DNA from: CAZVWQ01 sp964631275
GTDB taxonomy: Bacteria; Patescibacteriota; JACMRA01
Length of the DNA: 64,000 bases
Reading direction: 5' to 3'
Assembly (NCBI GenBank): GCA_964631275.1
Contig: CAZVWQ010000004.1
Location: 1 to 64,000 of the forward strand
Part shown: piece by piece, positions 54,696-64,000 of the stretch
Position numbering within the stretch: position 1 is the stretch's first letter
How the letters are laid out: each line of letters opens with the position of its first letter
Position numbers and translations under genes: made by a program
Notes under the pieces: generated by a model
Databases searched by the model: none
What the model was told of the DNA's origin: nothing
The model's input: the letters and a program-made list of their open reading frames with translations, nothing else

Positions 54696-55697
54696 TTAGG
54701 CTAGCTCTTTTCCTTTCAAAAAGTTAAGATTACCTTCAAAAAGTTGAGAAAGTCCATGAAATCCGTATTTTATTTGTGCCATCCGATCCAAACCAAATCC
54801 GAAAGCCAAACCTTGCCATTCATTAGAATCAAGTCCCATATTGACAATCACCTTAGGGTGAACCAATCCAGCTCCACCAACTTCTAGCCACTCACCTTTG
54901 GCCTTAGAATTAGGATTAGAAATATCAATCTCCAAACTAGGAATGGTATAAGGAAAATAATTAGCTCTCAAACGGAATTTAAGATTAGCTCCTGGAAACA
55001 AACCATTAAAAAACTCTTCAATCAAAGTTTTGAGGTGAGCTGTAGAAATGTTGCGATCAACCACCAAACACTCAATTTGATGAAACATAAAATCATGGGT
55101 AGCATCAATTTTTTCGTTACGATAAACTTGACCTGGAGCTACAATTTTAAATGGTGGCTTATGACTCTCTCCATATCTAATCTGAACTGCAGAAGTATGA
55201 GTTCGTAAGACTAAATTTTCACCTCTAGAGTCTTTTTGTTTAAGATAAAAAGTATCTTGCATACTTCTAGCTGGGTGATAATCAGGAATATTAAGCCTGG
55301 ACATACAGTAATCTTGAGTTTCCACTAGAGGCCCATCAACCACCTCAAATCCCATTTTTTTGAATATATCAGTAATTTCTTGAGTGATTAGAGTAATTGG
55401 ATGGAGACTTCCACCACTCAATCTATATTTCTGAAAACTAAAAAAAGTCGGGTCAAAATTAGTAAAATTATCTTTTTCCTGTTCTATCTGAATAGCCTGA
55501 ACTTGCCGATTAAAGATCTCCTCAATTTGTTTTTTTAGGGTATTAAGCTCTTGGCCTAATTTTGTTTTTTCTTCTTTGTTGGCAGTTTTTATATTTTGCT
55601 TGATCTCTAGAATACGACCAGAGTTAATCAACTGATCTCGTATCTCTTTACATTCGTTTATAGTTTGAGCTACACTTAAGTCTTTAATTGTGGGCAT
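54696..55697 (-). CDS. pheS: Phenylalanyl-tRNA synthetase alpha subunit
   Basis: PheS is the catalytic subunit of the alpha2-beta2 enzyme. An N-terminal coiled coil (residues 1-85) precedes the class II core: LHPITLITQEITDIFKKMGF, GPLVETQDYC, RTHTSAVQIRYGE, FHQIECLVVDRN, GEWLEVGGAGLVHPKV and the motif 3 FGFGLDRMAQIKYG. At 333 residues it is complete. pheT, its usual neighbour, is not downstream; the ligA fragment lies there in convergent orientation. Confidence 0.95.
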   Translation of the reverse strand: MPTIKDLSVAQTINECKEIRDQLINSGRILEIKQNIKTANKEEKTKLGQELNTLKKQIEEIFNRQVQAIQIEQEKDNFTNFDPTFFSFQKYRLSGGSLHPITLITQEITDIFKKMGFEVVDGPLVETQDYCMSRLNIPDYHPARSMQDTFYLKQKDSRGENLVLRTHTSAVQIRYGESHKPPFKIVAPGQVYRNEKIDATHDFMFHQIECLVVDRNISTAHLKTLIEEFFNGLFPGANLKFRLRANYFPYTIPSLEIDISNPNSKAKGEWLEVGGAGLVHPKVIVNMGLDSNEWQGLAFGFGLDRMAQIKYGFHGLSQLFEGNLNFLKGKELA

Positions 55698-56433
55698 TAA
55701 ACAGAATTTTATAATTATCTTGGCGATATTAGTTTAGATATCCTTATCCCTTAAAGGGTTAATAAATAAGCCTTTAGAAGTTAGAATGTTTGTCTAAGTT
55801 TAAGATTGGTTAATTATGTTTATTTTTAGGATTTATTTAAAAATTTATATAATAAGTTAACTGAAATTAGGTTTTTTGAATATTTGAATATTTTTTTAAT
55901 TTTGATTAAACTAAGCTAAAAACAAATTTTAACCTCTAAAAAACTGAAACTTGTTTTTATAAATAAAAAGATAAATTGAGTGTTTTTTTGTAGCTATGGA
56001 GGCTATTATTGATTATAAAGTTATAATTTTTATAAAATTGATCAAAAACTACCTGTAGATTTATTGATTTAAAAACACTAAATATAGTACTTAATAGGGA
56101 AATTCTGAAAGTTATAAATAATTTACCAAACTTCTCTAATTATATTGTTTTAGACTAGCTTAAGTCAGTATTTAATCAATAGATGCAAGCTTTTTTTAAA
56201 AAATTTTAGTATACTTGTTTTTATTAATTACTCTAAAGTTGTCAAAAAATAGTAAACTATATATAATATTTTATCAAAAAATATCGATTAGTTAACTAAA
56301 AATCAAATCTTTGCTTATTAAAAACTAATTTAGTTTAGGTTTATTGTCTTTTTTTAAAAAAGTACTATCAATAAGCTAATTATTAGTCATAAAAAATTAA
56401 GCAACTATCAAAAACAAAAAATAAAGATTACTC
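55698..56433. other. 0.7-kb intergenic, AT-rich
   Basis: Only a weak family F/G-like piece is seen (55895-55950, AACTAAGCTAAAAACAAATT). No gene or clear repeat otherwise. Confidence 0.3.
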
Positions 56434-58479
56434 ATGGTACGTAAATCAAAAAAAAATCAGAATCCTCAAGTCACCTTTAGTCAGCCAGACCCTGGCTATA
56501 ATCCTAATTATCAGAGTCAAGGATATCCTCAGCAAGCACAGCCTCAACCAACCGTTAATAACTATCCTAATACAGGCTACCAAACCAACCAGGTATATAC
56601 TACTCAACCAGCTTCTCAACCCTATTATAATAACTATACTCAAACAAATCCAAATCAAACCATTAACAACCCTGGTACAATGTTTACTGGGCCTCAACCC
56701 TCTCAGCAAATTAAAAAACCTTTTAGTTTTAAAGAATTCCTAAAAAAAAGATGGTGGCTAGTAATTTTAGTTGGAATATTAATAATTGGCGTAATTACTA
56801 TCGGCTTAATAGCCTTTTTGTCCAGCCAAAATCAAGGCGAAAGTCAGCAAGTTGTAGTTTATGACAATGTTAGGGTGGCCATCAATGCCCCTAGCACCCT
56901 GCCTAAAGGTACACCTGGTGATTGGGAAATTCAGCTAGAAAACAAAGAATCAGCTTCTCTGACTAATATTCAGCTACAACTAAAGTTTGATCAAGATTTT
57001 CAATATTTACAAGAATACAACCCTCGACCAGATAATTTAGAAGGAACCTTATATTCTATTCCTAGACTTGATCCAGTTAGTGGTAGAGCACCTAATAGTA
57101 CAGTTAGATTTCAGGGCCTACTAAATGGCAATGTAGATGTAGAAACAAGAATGGGGGGTGTTATTTCTTATGTTCCAGAATTACCTGATGGAACTCGATT
57201 AGAAGTAGTAGAAATTGAATTAAAAGAAGCTATTACCAGAATTACAAGTCCCAAAATTAATATTTCTATTAATCCTTCTGCAAACGAGATCCAAAATGGT
57301 GGAGAAGTAGAGTTTGTAGTTTTGATAGAAAATACAACTGATCAAGAAATTCGTGACCTTAGGCTAAGAATGATCTATCCAGGTAACGAAAAAAGTTTTA
57401 TTTACAAATCTTCTAAATATTTTCGATCAGCTAATGCTGCCCCAATTAATCAACCAAGTAATGGAGATGATATCTGGGATATTAGCAGATTGCCTGCTGG
57501 AACTAGGCAAACCTTGTCAGTTATCGGTAATGTTTTTGGCAGTGATAAGAGTAGCCAAACCTTTGGAGTCGAGATCGGAATTAAGAACAACCAAAATGAT
57601 TATCAGACCATTTGGCAAGGCTATAAAGATGTAGTTATCATTGCTCAACCACTACTAATCACTACCGAAATCCTTGGCAAAGATAGTTTTAATTTGGTTG
57701 AACCAGGAGAAACTATTAATATCGAAGTAAGCTATCAAAACCAAAGTCAAAGAACTCTAAGCAATGTAGAAATCTTTAGTTTTATTGAAGATCGAGCTAA
57801 AATACTTGATTTAAGCACTATTAGATTTTCTGGAGGAGAAAGAGGTGATGTTACTGGTAGCGAATTAGTATGGAAAGCACCTAGAATTCCTGGTTTGGCT
57901 ACGCTAACTCCCAATCAATCCGGTAGCTTTAAATACAGTGTTAAAATCCTAGATGAAGAAAATTTTGTAAAAACTAGCTTAGATCAGCAACAATATGTTT
58001 TAATTCCTGGGGTTAGAGCTAAAGCTGATAGTTTGGATCAAATAGTAAATACTGGAGCAACCTATCGAGGCCGTGGAAAATTAGTTTTTGACTCACCAAA
58101 ACCAGAAGTTGTGGGCATCAATCCTTCTACTAACAGAAAAATTTATAAATTCACTTGGAGAATCACTAGTCGTCAAAATGAAGTGACTGAAACTCAAGTT
58201 AGAGCCATAACTCCAGTAGTTGGAGCTTGGAGACCTGAAAGTGTAGAACCTGCCAGCAGTCGGAGCAGTTTAACTTACAACGAACAAACTGGACAAATCA
58301 TCTGGGATATTGGCAATGTTAGAAGCTATACTGGAATTACAACTAAAACCTTAGAAGTTACCTTTGAGCTAGAAATTGGCGAAGGTGAGAATATTATTTT
58401 AGAAAATCCAACAGCTACAGGCTTAGATGTCTTTACTGGTGAAAAATATGAGATTAAACTAGGAAACGTAAGAGGCTAG
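56434..58479 (+). CDS. Surface protein with disordered head, one membrane helix and DUF11-like repeats
   Basis: Residues 1-95 are a disordered Gln/Pro/Asn/Tyr-rich cytoplasmic head (YNPNYQSQGYPQQAQPQP). A basic patch (FKEFLKKRWW) precedes one membrane helix (about 107-130: VILVGILIIGVITIGLIAFL). Outside the cell follow at least four beta-sandwich units of DUF11/CARDB type, each with the pattern G-x-x-x-x-x-V-x-x-x-N (GGEVEFVVLIENTTDQEI, PGETINIEVSYQNQSQRTLS) and an acidic linker. No LPXTG motif ends it. Such proteins are common on CPR cell surfaces. The final TAG abuts a family C repeat. Confidence 0.8.
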   Translation: MVRKSKKNQNPQVTFSQPDPGYNPNYQSQGYPQQAQPQPTVNNYPNTGYQTNQVYTTQPASQPYYNNYTQTNPNQTINNPGTMFTGPQPSQQIKKPFSFKEFLKKRWWLVILVGILIIGVITIGLIAFLSSQNQGESQQVVVYDNVRVAINAPSTLPKGTPGDWEIQLENKESASLTNIQLQLKFDQDFQYLQEYNPRPDNLEGTLYSIPRLDPVSGRAPNSTVRFQGLLNGNVDVETRMGGVISYVPELPDGTRLEVVEIELKEAITRITSPKINISINPSANEIQNGGEVEFVVLIENTTDQEIRDLRLRMIYPGNEKSFIYKSSKYFRSANAAPINQPSNGDDIWDISRLPAGTRQTLSVIGNVFGSDKSSQTFGVEIGIKNNQNDYQTIWQGYKDVVIIAQPLLITTEILGKDSFNLVEPGETINIEVSYQNQSQRTLSNVEIFSFIEDRAKILDLSTIRFSGGERGDVTGSELVWKAPRIPGLATLTPNQSGSFKYSVKILDEENFVKTSLDQQQYVLIPGVRAKADSLDQIVNTGATYRGRGKLVFDSPKPEVVGINPSTNRKIYKFTWRITSRQNEVTETQVRAITPVVGAWRPESVEPASSRSSLTYNEQTGQIIWDIGNVRSYTGITTKTLEVTFELEIGEGENIILENPTATGLDVFTGEKYEIKLGNVRG

Positions 58480-58548
58480 ATTAGTCTTGTCCATAACTCA
58501 AATTTACAAAACTTTGATCCCGTAAAATAGGTTTCGAGACATGATTAC
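58480..58548 (+). repeat. Family C repeat directly after the surface protein stop
   Basis: ATTAGTCTTGTCCATAACTC ... CGAGACATGATTA, with an internal deletion of about 25 bp. Confidence 0.7.
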
Positions 58549-58564
58549 CTTTTAATCTTAACTC

Positions 58565-58673
58565 AATCCCTTTATTACCCTAAATTTAGCTCTTCATAAG
58601 GAAATAATCTTTTATTTAAGGCTAAAGTGTCTTAACGGGTAGGGTAATTACTGCGACGATAGCGGCAAGGTAT
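58565..58673 (-). repeat. Family B dispersed repeat
   Basis: AATCCCTTTATTACCC ... TCTTAACGGGTAGGGTAATTAC ... CGGCAAGGTATA (parts). Followed by family E (58790-58925) and family D (58931-59044) in the same order as the inverted-repeat right arm. Confidence 0.65.
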
Positions 58674-58789
58674 AAGCTTTATAGTATCAAATTTGATTAA
58701 GGAACTGGTATAAAAAAATAACTAGTAATAACGTCTCAAAACCTATTTTTACTGTTGATATGTTTATTTACTAATTCCTTACAGAATCC

Positions 58790-59044
58790 ATTTGAAATTT
58801 TTTACCAATTTAAAACTAAAAATTAAGAAATGGTTGCATTTAATTTTAAATAAAAAAAATCTAAAGTTTTAATTAAGAACAATTCTAAATTACAATTTTT
58901 GAAACAACTAAAAGTTAAAAATCTACATTCTATACCATTTTATAACCAAATTTAAGATCAAAGCTAAGCTTAATTCGATTCTAAAGGTACTTTGTAGCCT
59001 TTTTAAGATTTAAAAATGTAAATTTTGAAACTGAATTGAATATA
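58790..59044 (-). repeat. Composite of family E and family D
   Basis: TTTGAAATTTTTTACCAATT ... AACTAAAAGTTAAAAATC, then TATACCATTTTATAACC ... GAATTGAATATA. A diverged relative of the composite inside the 0.4-kb inverted repeats, without family A. Confidence 0.7.
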
Positions 59045-59067
59045 AAATACAAGTAATTAAATAGCTT

Positions 59068-60234
59068 CTATAAATCAATCGTAACTCTAAAAGAAGAATA
59101 ACCTTGTTCGTTATCAGGGACAAACTTTTCTTCTATCAATAACTGATAATCTGAAATTTGAGATTCAGCATCTACTTCAAAAAAATAATATTCATAAAAA
59201 ACTGTCTGCATCGGAAAATCAAACTCACTATCTGGATCAATAGTTTGACTAGCTTCTTCTAGAGTTTTGTATTCTTGAGGAATATTGTTTTGGAGATTGG
59301 ATATATCTTCGTAACCTTCATCGAGGGAGGTAAGAAATCCTAGAGTTTCAGGCTTTTCCCTTTTTTGTAAACTATACTCAGCAAAACCAAAGTACTCTTT
59401 GTTAGTTTCTTCTCTTTTAGTTAGTATTCTGATAATTTTTTTACCTTCTGGAGTCTGGATATTTACTGGCTCATCAAAAAAATCAGTTCCATTTAGTTCT
59501 GTAACTTCATCAACAGTAATAATTTCGTAATTTTTACCATTGCCTTCGATAGTTTCTTGTAGATTGGCTGTAAGCTCTCGATCAACCTGATTAAGAGAAT
59601 CACTAAAATCAGAAAAAGCGTTAATAAAATCTTCAATACTTCCTAAGTCAATATCGGTAATTTTCCAATCACCACCAACTTTTTCAAAAACATAAGCTAT
59701 AGTTGCGTTAAATTCTGAAGTATCGTCTTCAGCAGGAATTTCTAATCTGTAGGTACTACCTTTTTTATAAAAGTTATCTTTAGTGTAAGCCTCGATGATG
59801 TTGTTAACTAGGTATTTATCTTCTGTTCCTTCTTGAAGGTCTGAAGTTTGGTTTTCAGTTTCGACGGTAGATCCAAGAGATTCGCCTAAGTTAAAATCAT
59901 TACAGTTTATTTCGTTTCGAGCATTAGCTTTACCATCCAAAAAGTTTTGTTTTAGTTTTTCGCAGTCAACAAGCTGAGCAAAAGCTTTAGTATCGTTATT
60001 TTTGATTGCTTCTGATAGTTTGACGTAAGCTCTTTGAGGACTAGCAAAATAAAAGAAATAAGCTCCTAAAACCCCAATTAAAGAGATAAATATAAGAATT
60101 ATGACAATTACGATACCAGCCAGACCTTTTTTTTGGATTCGATTTTGTCTGATTCGGCTGATTTTGTCTGATTCGGCTGATATATTATTATCCTGATTAT
60201 TGCCAGCACCACTAGTAATAGTAGTTTGAGACAT
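59068..60234 (-). CDS. Membrane-anchored extracytoplasmic protein, 388 aa
   Basis: A polar head (residues 1-35) ends in a basic patch (RIRQNRIQKKG). One membrane helix follows (about 38-66: IVIVIILIFISLIGVLGAYFF). The outer part starts with an NTF2/DUF4878-like segment (YVKLSEAIKNNDTKAFAQLV) and continues acidic, with YVFEKVGGDWKITDIDLG. The family is not certain. A 19-bp tandem duplication (60141-60178) lies within the coding sequence of the head and is read in two different frames. Confidence 0.65.
   Translation of the reverse strand: MSQTTITSGAGNNQDNNISAESDKISRIRQNRIQKKGLAGIVIVIILIFISLIGVLGAYFFYFASPQRAYVKLSEAIKNNDTKAFAQLVDCEKLKQNFLDGKANARNEINCNDFNLGESLGSTVETENQTSDLQEGTEDKYLVNNIIEAYTKDNFYKKGSTYRLEIPAEDDTSEFNATIAYVFEKVGGDWKITDIDLGSIEDFINAFSDFSDSLNQVDRELTANLQETIEGNGKNYEIITVDEVTELNGTDFFDEPVNIQTPEGKKIIRILTKREETNKEYFGFAEYSLQKREKPETLGFLTSLDEGYEDISNLQNNIPQEYKTLEEASQTIDPDSEFDFPMQTVFYEYYFFEVDAESQISDYQLLIEEKFVPDNEQGYSSFRVTIDL
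60141..60178. repeat. 19-bp tandem duplication inside a coding region
   Basis: GATTTTGTCTGATTCGGCT occurs twice without spacer. Because 19 is not a multiple of three, the two copies encode different residues (AESDK and RIRQN). Confidence 0.85.
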
Positions 60235-60887
60235 AATTTTTTACGCTGTTAAAAGTTAATAAGTATGTCAAGTTTTTGTAAAAATCAGATGTAAGAAGTT
60301 AATATTGGATTTGGCATATTAACTGACTTGTTAATAGTAAAATTTCACCTCATAGCTTATGGGATTATTTTGCTAATAGTTTATCTAGAAATACTACATT
60401 AAAAGATTAAATTGGTTTGAGTTACTTTTTTCTGACCAAGTGCCTTGGTAAAATATTACTTCCAAGCTTGAGTATAAGTGTGTTGATTTTATTTAGGATT
60501 TTTATTTGAGTAATATGTAGAGCGAGTATTATTTGTAAGATTTGTTTATCCTATTTTTTAGGATTTTTGTAAAGAGAGCGTAAAAATTTATACTTTTTTA
60601 GTAATTTTGATAGTAGCAATTAAGATTTCTCGGTTGTTTTTTTTGCTAGAAATATTTCTATAAAAACTCAATAAATTATTAAATTTCTAATTTTATCAAC
60701 TTTATTTTTAAAATTAATTTTAGGGTTAGTAAGAGTTAAAATTTTTCTAATAATATTTATCACATAAAGATTTAATCAACAAAATAATTATAGCATAATA
60801 AATAACTTTTTGTAATAACATTTGCTCTTTGACAAAAAACCCTTAACCAAAAAACCTTGAGCATAATTTTTCACTTTTTACTAAACC
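60235..60887. other. 0.65-kb divergent intergenic region
   Basis: AT-rich, without repeats I can assign to a family. It should contain the promoters of the divergent genes 59068-60234 and proS. GAGCATAAT 30 bp before proS could be a -10 box. Confidence 0.3.
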
Positions 60888-62171
60888 ATGCTTTACTCTC
60901 AACTCTTTACTAAGACTTCTAAAGATATTCCTGCCGATGAGGTTAGTAAAAACGGTAAACTTCTGATTCAGGCCGGGTTTGTAGATAAAACGATGGCTGG
61001 AGCTTATGGCTTTTTACCACTTGGTTTGAGAGTTATCAACAAAATCGAAAATTTAATCCGCAAGCACATGAACAAAATTGGCGGACAAGAAATACTTATG
61101 AATAGTCTACACCCCAAGGAGCCTTGGCAAAAGACAGGCAGATGGGATACAGTAGATGTTTTGTTCAAACTAAACTCTCAAACCAAAACCGAATATGCAT
61201 TGGCTTGTAGTCACGAAGAGCAAGTTACTCCAATTGCCAAAAAATTCATTAGTAGCCATAAGGATCTACCAATTTTTGATCCAGAGGCTGGAGTCTGGCC
61301 ACTTAGTATTTATCAGATTCAAACCAAATTTCGAGATGAACTCAGAGCTAAATCTGGGCTGCTCAGAGGTCGTGAATTTCGTATGAAGGACATGTACGAC
61401 TTTCACCAAACCCAAGAAAGTTTAGAAAAATATTACGAATATGTTAAGCAAGCTTATTTTGATTTTTATGAAGAAATTGAACTTAAAGTTTATGCTGTAA
61501 AAGCTAGCGGTGGCATGTTTACCGAAAATATTAGCCATGAGTTTCAAACTCCTTGTGAGGCTGGGGAAGATTGGATTATGGTTTCTAAGTCTACTGGTTT
61601 TTCTTTTAATGAAGAGATTATGGATGAATTAAAACAAAAAGGTGAGAATATTCCAGGTGATTTGGAAAGAATAAAAGTCGCTGAGGTTGGAAATATTTTT
61701 CAGCTAGGAACAAAGTACACTGAAGCTTTTAATCTCAAATACACGAATGAAAATAATGAGCAAAAATATCCAATTATGGGTTGCCATGGTATTGGCTCTA
61801 GTCGCTGTATGGCTGCGGTTGCCGAGAATCATAGTGATGATAAGGGTCTTATATGGCCAAAGTTAATTGCTCCATTCGAGATTCATCTAATCACTCAATT
61901 GAATCAAAAAAGTCTAGATCAAGATCAAAAAATCATAGATTTAGCAAAAAAAATCTATAACGTAGAGATTAGTAAAGTTGGAGATATTGAAATAAAATCT
62001 GGAGAAGTCCTGTGGGATAATAGAGACAAAATTAGTATTGGTAATAAGCTCAAAGACGCTGACCTAATTGGCTGTCCAGTACAAATTGTAATTAGTGAAA
62101 GATCTCTAGAAAGTGGAGGGGTAGAAGTCAGAGATAGATCTATCGGAGAAAGCAAAATCGTTAGTTTGTAA
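60888..62171 (+). CDS. proS: Prolyl-tRNA synthetase, short form without editing insertion
   Basis: ProRS charges tRNA-Pro. Class II motifs are visible: GAYGFLPLGLRVINKIENLI, FKLN...YALACSHEEQVTPI, TKFRDELRAKSGLLRGREF, MKDMYDFHQT, and GCHGIGSSRCMAAVAE. The C-terminal anticodon domain includes IGNKLKDADLIGCPVQIVI. At 427 residues it lacks the roughly 180-residue INS editing domain of typical bacterial ProRS. Reduced genomes and CPR-type bacteria often have this form. It is complete, unlike the other synthetase genes here. Confidence 0.95.
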   Translation: MLYSQLFTKTSKDIPADEVSKNGKLLIQAGFVDKTMAGAYGFLPLGLRVINKIENLIRKHMNKIGGQEILMNSLHPKEPWQKTGRWDTVDVLFKLNSQTKTEYALACSHEEQVTPIAKKFISSHKDLPIFDPEAGVWPLSIYQIQTKFRDELRAKSGLLRGREFRMKDMYDFHQTQESLEKYYEYVKQAYFDFYEEIELKVYAVKASGGMFTENISHEFQTPCEAGEDWIMVSKSTGFSFNEEIMDELKQKGENIPGDLERIKVAEVGNIFQLGTKYTEAFNLKYTNENNEQKYPIMGCHGIGSSRCMAAVAENHSDDKGLIWPKLIAPFEIHLITQLNQKSLDQDQKIIDLAKKIYNVEISKVGDIEIKSGEVLWDNRDKISIGNKLKDADLIGCPVQIVISERSLESGGVEVRDRSIGESKIVSL

Positions 62172-62890
62172 TTTTTTGAATAGTATTTCAGTCCTTGTAA
62201 CTGACAAAATCTTTTGTTTTTGGTTATTTTTATAATAACTATACTTGTAATTTTTACAATTATATTTTAACTCGCTTTATTTTATAGATAAAACTTAGTT
62301 TAGATTTAATTATACCCATTCCATAACCAAATTTAACATCAAAGCTAAGCTTAATTTGATTTTAAAGGTATTTGGTAGCTTTTTAAGATTAAAAAATGCA
62401 AATTTTGAAACTAACTGGATTGAGCATAATTTTGTATAAGTTTATACAGATTTATACGAGAATAGGTATAATTTAGTTGAGGCCAAAATTTAGATTCTAA
62501 AAAAAGCTGAAATTTACATTGCAGTGAGTATAAATAGGTTTTTGAAGGTGATTATTTCTTAAATACTCTTAGATGAGGTTAATTTTTATTTATACCTACC
62601 TTAAATTCTTCATTTTAAAGACTTTATTTACATAAAAACTATAATAGCAAAAGGCTAAACTATAAAAATATTATAATTAAACTATCTAGTCGGTCTACAA
62701 AATTAAAACAAAATTCTATCAAGGATAATACTCAAAACTCGTTATATCAAAGGTAAACTATAATAAGGTTTAAAAAATTAAAACAAAACTTGCAAAAAAG
62801 TATTTTTTGTTATACAATCATAATCGCCTTAATATAAAAATCAGGTAAAACATAAATAAATAGGTGTAAAAAAACCTAAACAAAAATAAA
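62172..62890. repeat. Intergenic with family D (62311-62428) and family G (62466-62532) repeats
   Basis: Family D: TATACCCATTCCATAACC ... GGATTGAGCATAA. Family G: AAATTTAGATTCTAAAAAA ... GCAGTGAGTATAA. The remaining 350 bp show no gene. Confidence 0.65.
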
Positions 62891-64000
62891 ATGTATCCAC
62901 GAAAACCAATTCGGAGGAATCTTAACTTTGGAGGTAATCCTGGTTATATCAACCCTTATAACCCTGGCATTAACTACCCTGGTCAAAATCCATATTATCC
63001 TTATAACCAAGGATATGGACAAGGTATGCAGCCTGGACTACCCCAACAGAATGCTTACCCCCAAGGTCAGTTTATACAACCTGTAATTTCACCTAATCCT
63101 TATTATTACCAGGGTCAGGTTAATATACCTGAATTTAACCCCCAAGCAATTAGTTATACTCAAAATCCTAGCTACCTTGAAGAAGCTAGCAGTAGCTATA
63201 AAAAAAGAAAAAATAAAAATAGATCAAAAAACGAACCTATAGAGGAAGAATATGAAGAAGAGTACGATTACGAAGAAGAATACGAAGAACCAGTAAAGAA
63301 AAAAACTGGAAAAACTAAAGTTCCAGTGAAGACTGGTGATTCTGATGACAGGTTGAAGTTTTTTAAAAGTAGATTTACTGGAGAATCTTTTGAACCTAAA
63401 GAACCATCTTCTAGTGAAGTACAAGTAACAGTCAAAAGACCTAAATTAAATCAAAAAATAGAAGAAGAGCTTTTACAAAGTATTCAATATAGTTCGAAAA
63501 AAAATAAAGTTAAATCAGATATACAAAATAATTACCAAGGAAACTACCAAAGCATTAATCATGATAGTAAGTTAGGTTTGGAAATACCAGATAATCAACA
63601 AATAAAAAATTATACAGAGCAAAGGAAAGAAGTTGAAGAAGTTAGTCACAATGATTTTTTTGACAAACAAACACCACAAACTGGAAACTTTATACCTCAA
63701 GATCAATTTAGCTCAAAGATATATACAGATGATTTTCAGACTGAATTAAAACAAAACTTGCAAAACAAGCTTGCAGAAAATAACCGAAGGCAAGCCTTTT
63801 CTGACTCTTCAAGAGAAGAATATAACTCTTTTGATTATTCTAAATCTTCTAGCCCTAGAGATTTTTCTCAAAGATTAGATAGTAATTACTATACACCACA
63901 AACTCCAACTAGGTTTTATCGAGTACCAAAGAAAAAAAAGAACAAGACTAGACAAATGGCCTTGGCTGTGTTTTTTATGATCTCTTTAGTTTTATCTATG
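62891..64000 (+). CDS. Long disordered, Tyr/Pro/Gln-rich protein with membrane helix (3' end outside window)
   Basis: ATG 62891 opens a frame of 370 codons that runs off the window. Residues 1-100 are Tyr/Pro/Asn/Gly/Gln-rich (YINPYNPGINYPGQNPYYPY). A basic block (KKRKNKNRSKN) and an acidic block (EEEYEEEYDYEEEYEE) follow, then a long polar region. Near the window end a basic patch (PKKKKNKTRQ) precedes a membrane helix (MALAVFFMISLVLSM). The order disordered head, basic patch, helix matches the surface protein at 56434-58479, so an extracytoplasmic domain probably follows. No enzyme motif is seen. Confidence 0.7.
   Translation, partial: MYPRKPIRRNLNFGGNPGYINPYNPGINYPGQNPYYPYNQGYGQGMQPGLPQQNAYPQGQFIQPVISPNPYYYQGQVNIPEFNPQAISYTQNPSYLEEASSSYKKRKNKNRSKNEPIEEEYEEEYDYEEEYEEPVKKKTGKTKVPVKTGDSDDRLKFFKSRFTGESFEPKEPSSSEVQVTVKRPKLNQKIEEELLQSIQYSSKKNKVKSDIQNNYQGNYQSINHDSKLGLEIPDNQQIKNYTEQRKEVEEVSHNDFFDKQTPQTGNFIPQDQFSSKIYTDDFQTELKQNLQNKLAENNRRQAFSDSSREEYNSFDYSKSSSPRDFSQRLDSNYYTPQTPTRFYRVPKKKKNKTRQMALAVFFMISLVLSM

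Noticed and set aside
1..64000. Recoding of TGA (as in Gracilibacteria or Absconditabacteria)
   Set aside because: TGA ends rpmF, the 38-aa peptide and the 130-aa membrane protein exactly at ATGA overlaps with the next gene. Reading through would fuse unrelated proteins. The truncated genes end at TAG or TAA, so recoding would not mend them.
1..64000. CRISPR array
   Set aside because: The many repeats are not regularly spaced, are 60-130 bp long, occur in both orientations and have no cas genes nearby.

Overview
The window looks like a piece of a low-GC, host-dependent-type bacterium of the candidate phyla radiation (Patescibacteria). The signs are a sortase, DUF11-like surface proteins with long disordered cytoplasmic heads, a short ProRS, a V-type ATPase, a peptidoglycan gene (mraY), few biosynthetic genes and AT-rich DNA. 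Stops are read with the standard code: an ATGA overlap joins rpmF to a nusB-like gene, so TGA is a stop. I cannot place the lineage more precisely. By my tally, real coding sequence covers only about two thirds of the window, which is low for that group.

Layout. 0-6 kb: end of a trypsin-like protease, a shortened CCA-adding enzyme, a toxin remnant with a Panacea-domain antitoxin, dgkA, a frameshifted riboflavin synthase and a large unknown protein. 6-17 kb: SPFH protein, tRNA-Arg, sortase, SppA peptidase, NadA, GalU, two secreted proteins, an ABC ATPase and a cysteine-desulfurase-like enzyme. 17-26 kb: a GluRS-derived protein with an inserted Nudix domain and no catalytic domain, a degenerate enolase-superfamily protein, a C-terminal half of ValRS, ParA, tRNA-Glu and a DEAD-box helicase. 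26-37 kb: ECF sigma factor with membrane partner, IS630 remnant, cupin, tRNA-Ser, small membrane proteins, and a primary sigma factor fused to TsaE. 37-46 kb: TMEM43-like protein, then rpsI-rpmA-rpmF-nusB and an RseP-type protease enclosed by 0.4-kb inverted repeats. 46-64 kb: mraY, a broken IS982, V-ATPase subunits I and D, an N-terminal piece of LigA, pheS, surface proteins and proS.

The dominant unusual feature is the intergenic DNA. It is built largely from at least seven families of short (about 60-130 bp) dispersed elements, most ending in TATA-type inverted termini. Some are nested inside others with TA at the junction, so they behaved as mobile, MITE-like elements. An IS630-type transposase remnant, from a group that targets TA, lies beside one copy.

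Several housekeeping genes (valS, gltX, ligA, perhaps cca) exist here only as parts, with the missing side replaced by these repeats. Four other genes are each broken by what looks like one missing base in a homopolymer. Real split genes or genome decay, and repeat-driven misassembly or indel errors, are both possible explanations. The two most striking protein architectures are the RpoD-TsaE fusion and the Nudix-containing GluRS anticodon-binding protein.
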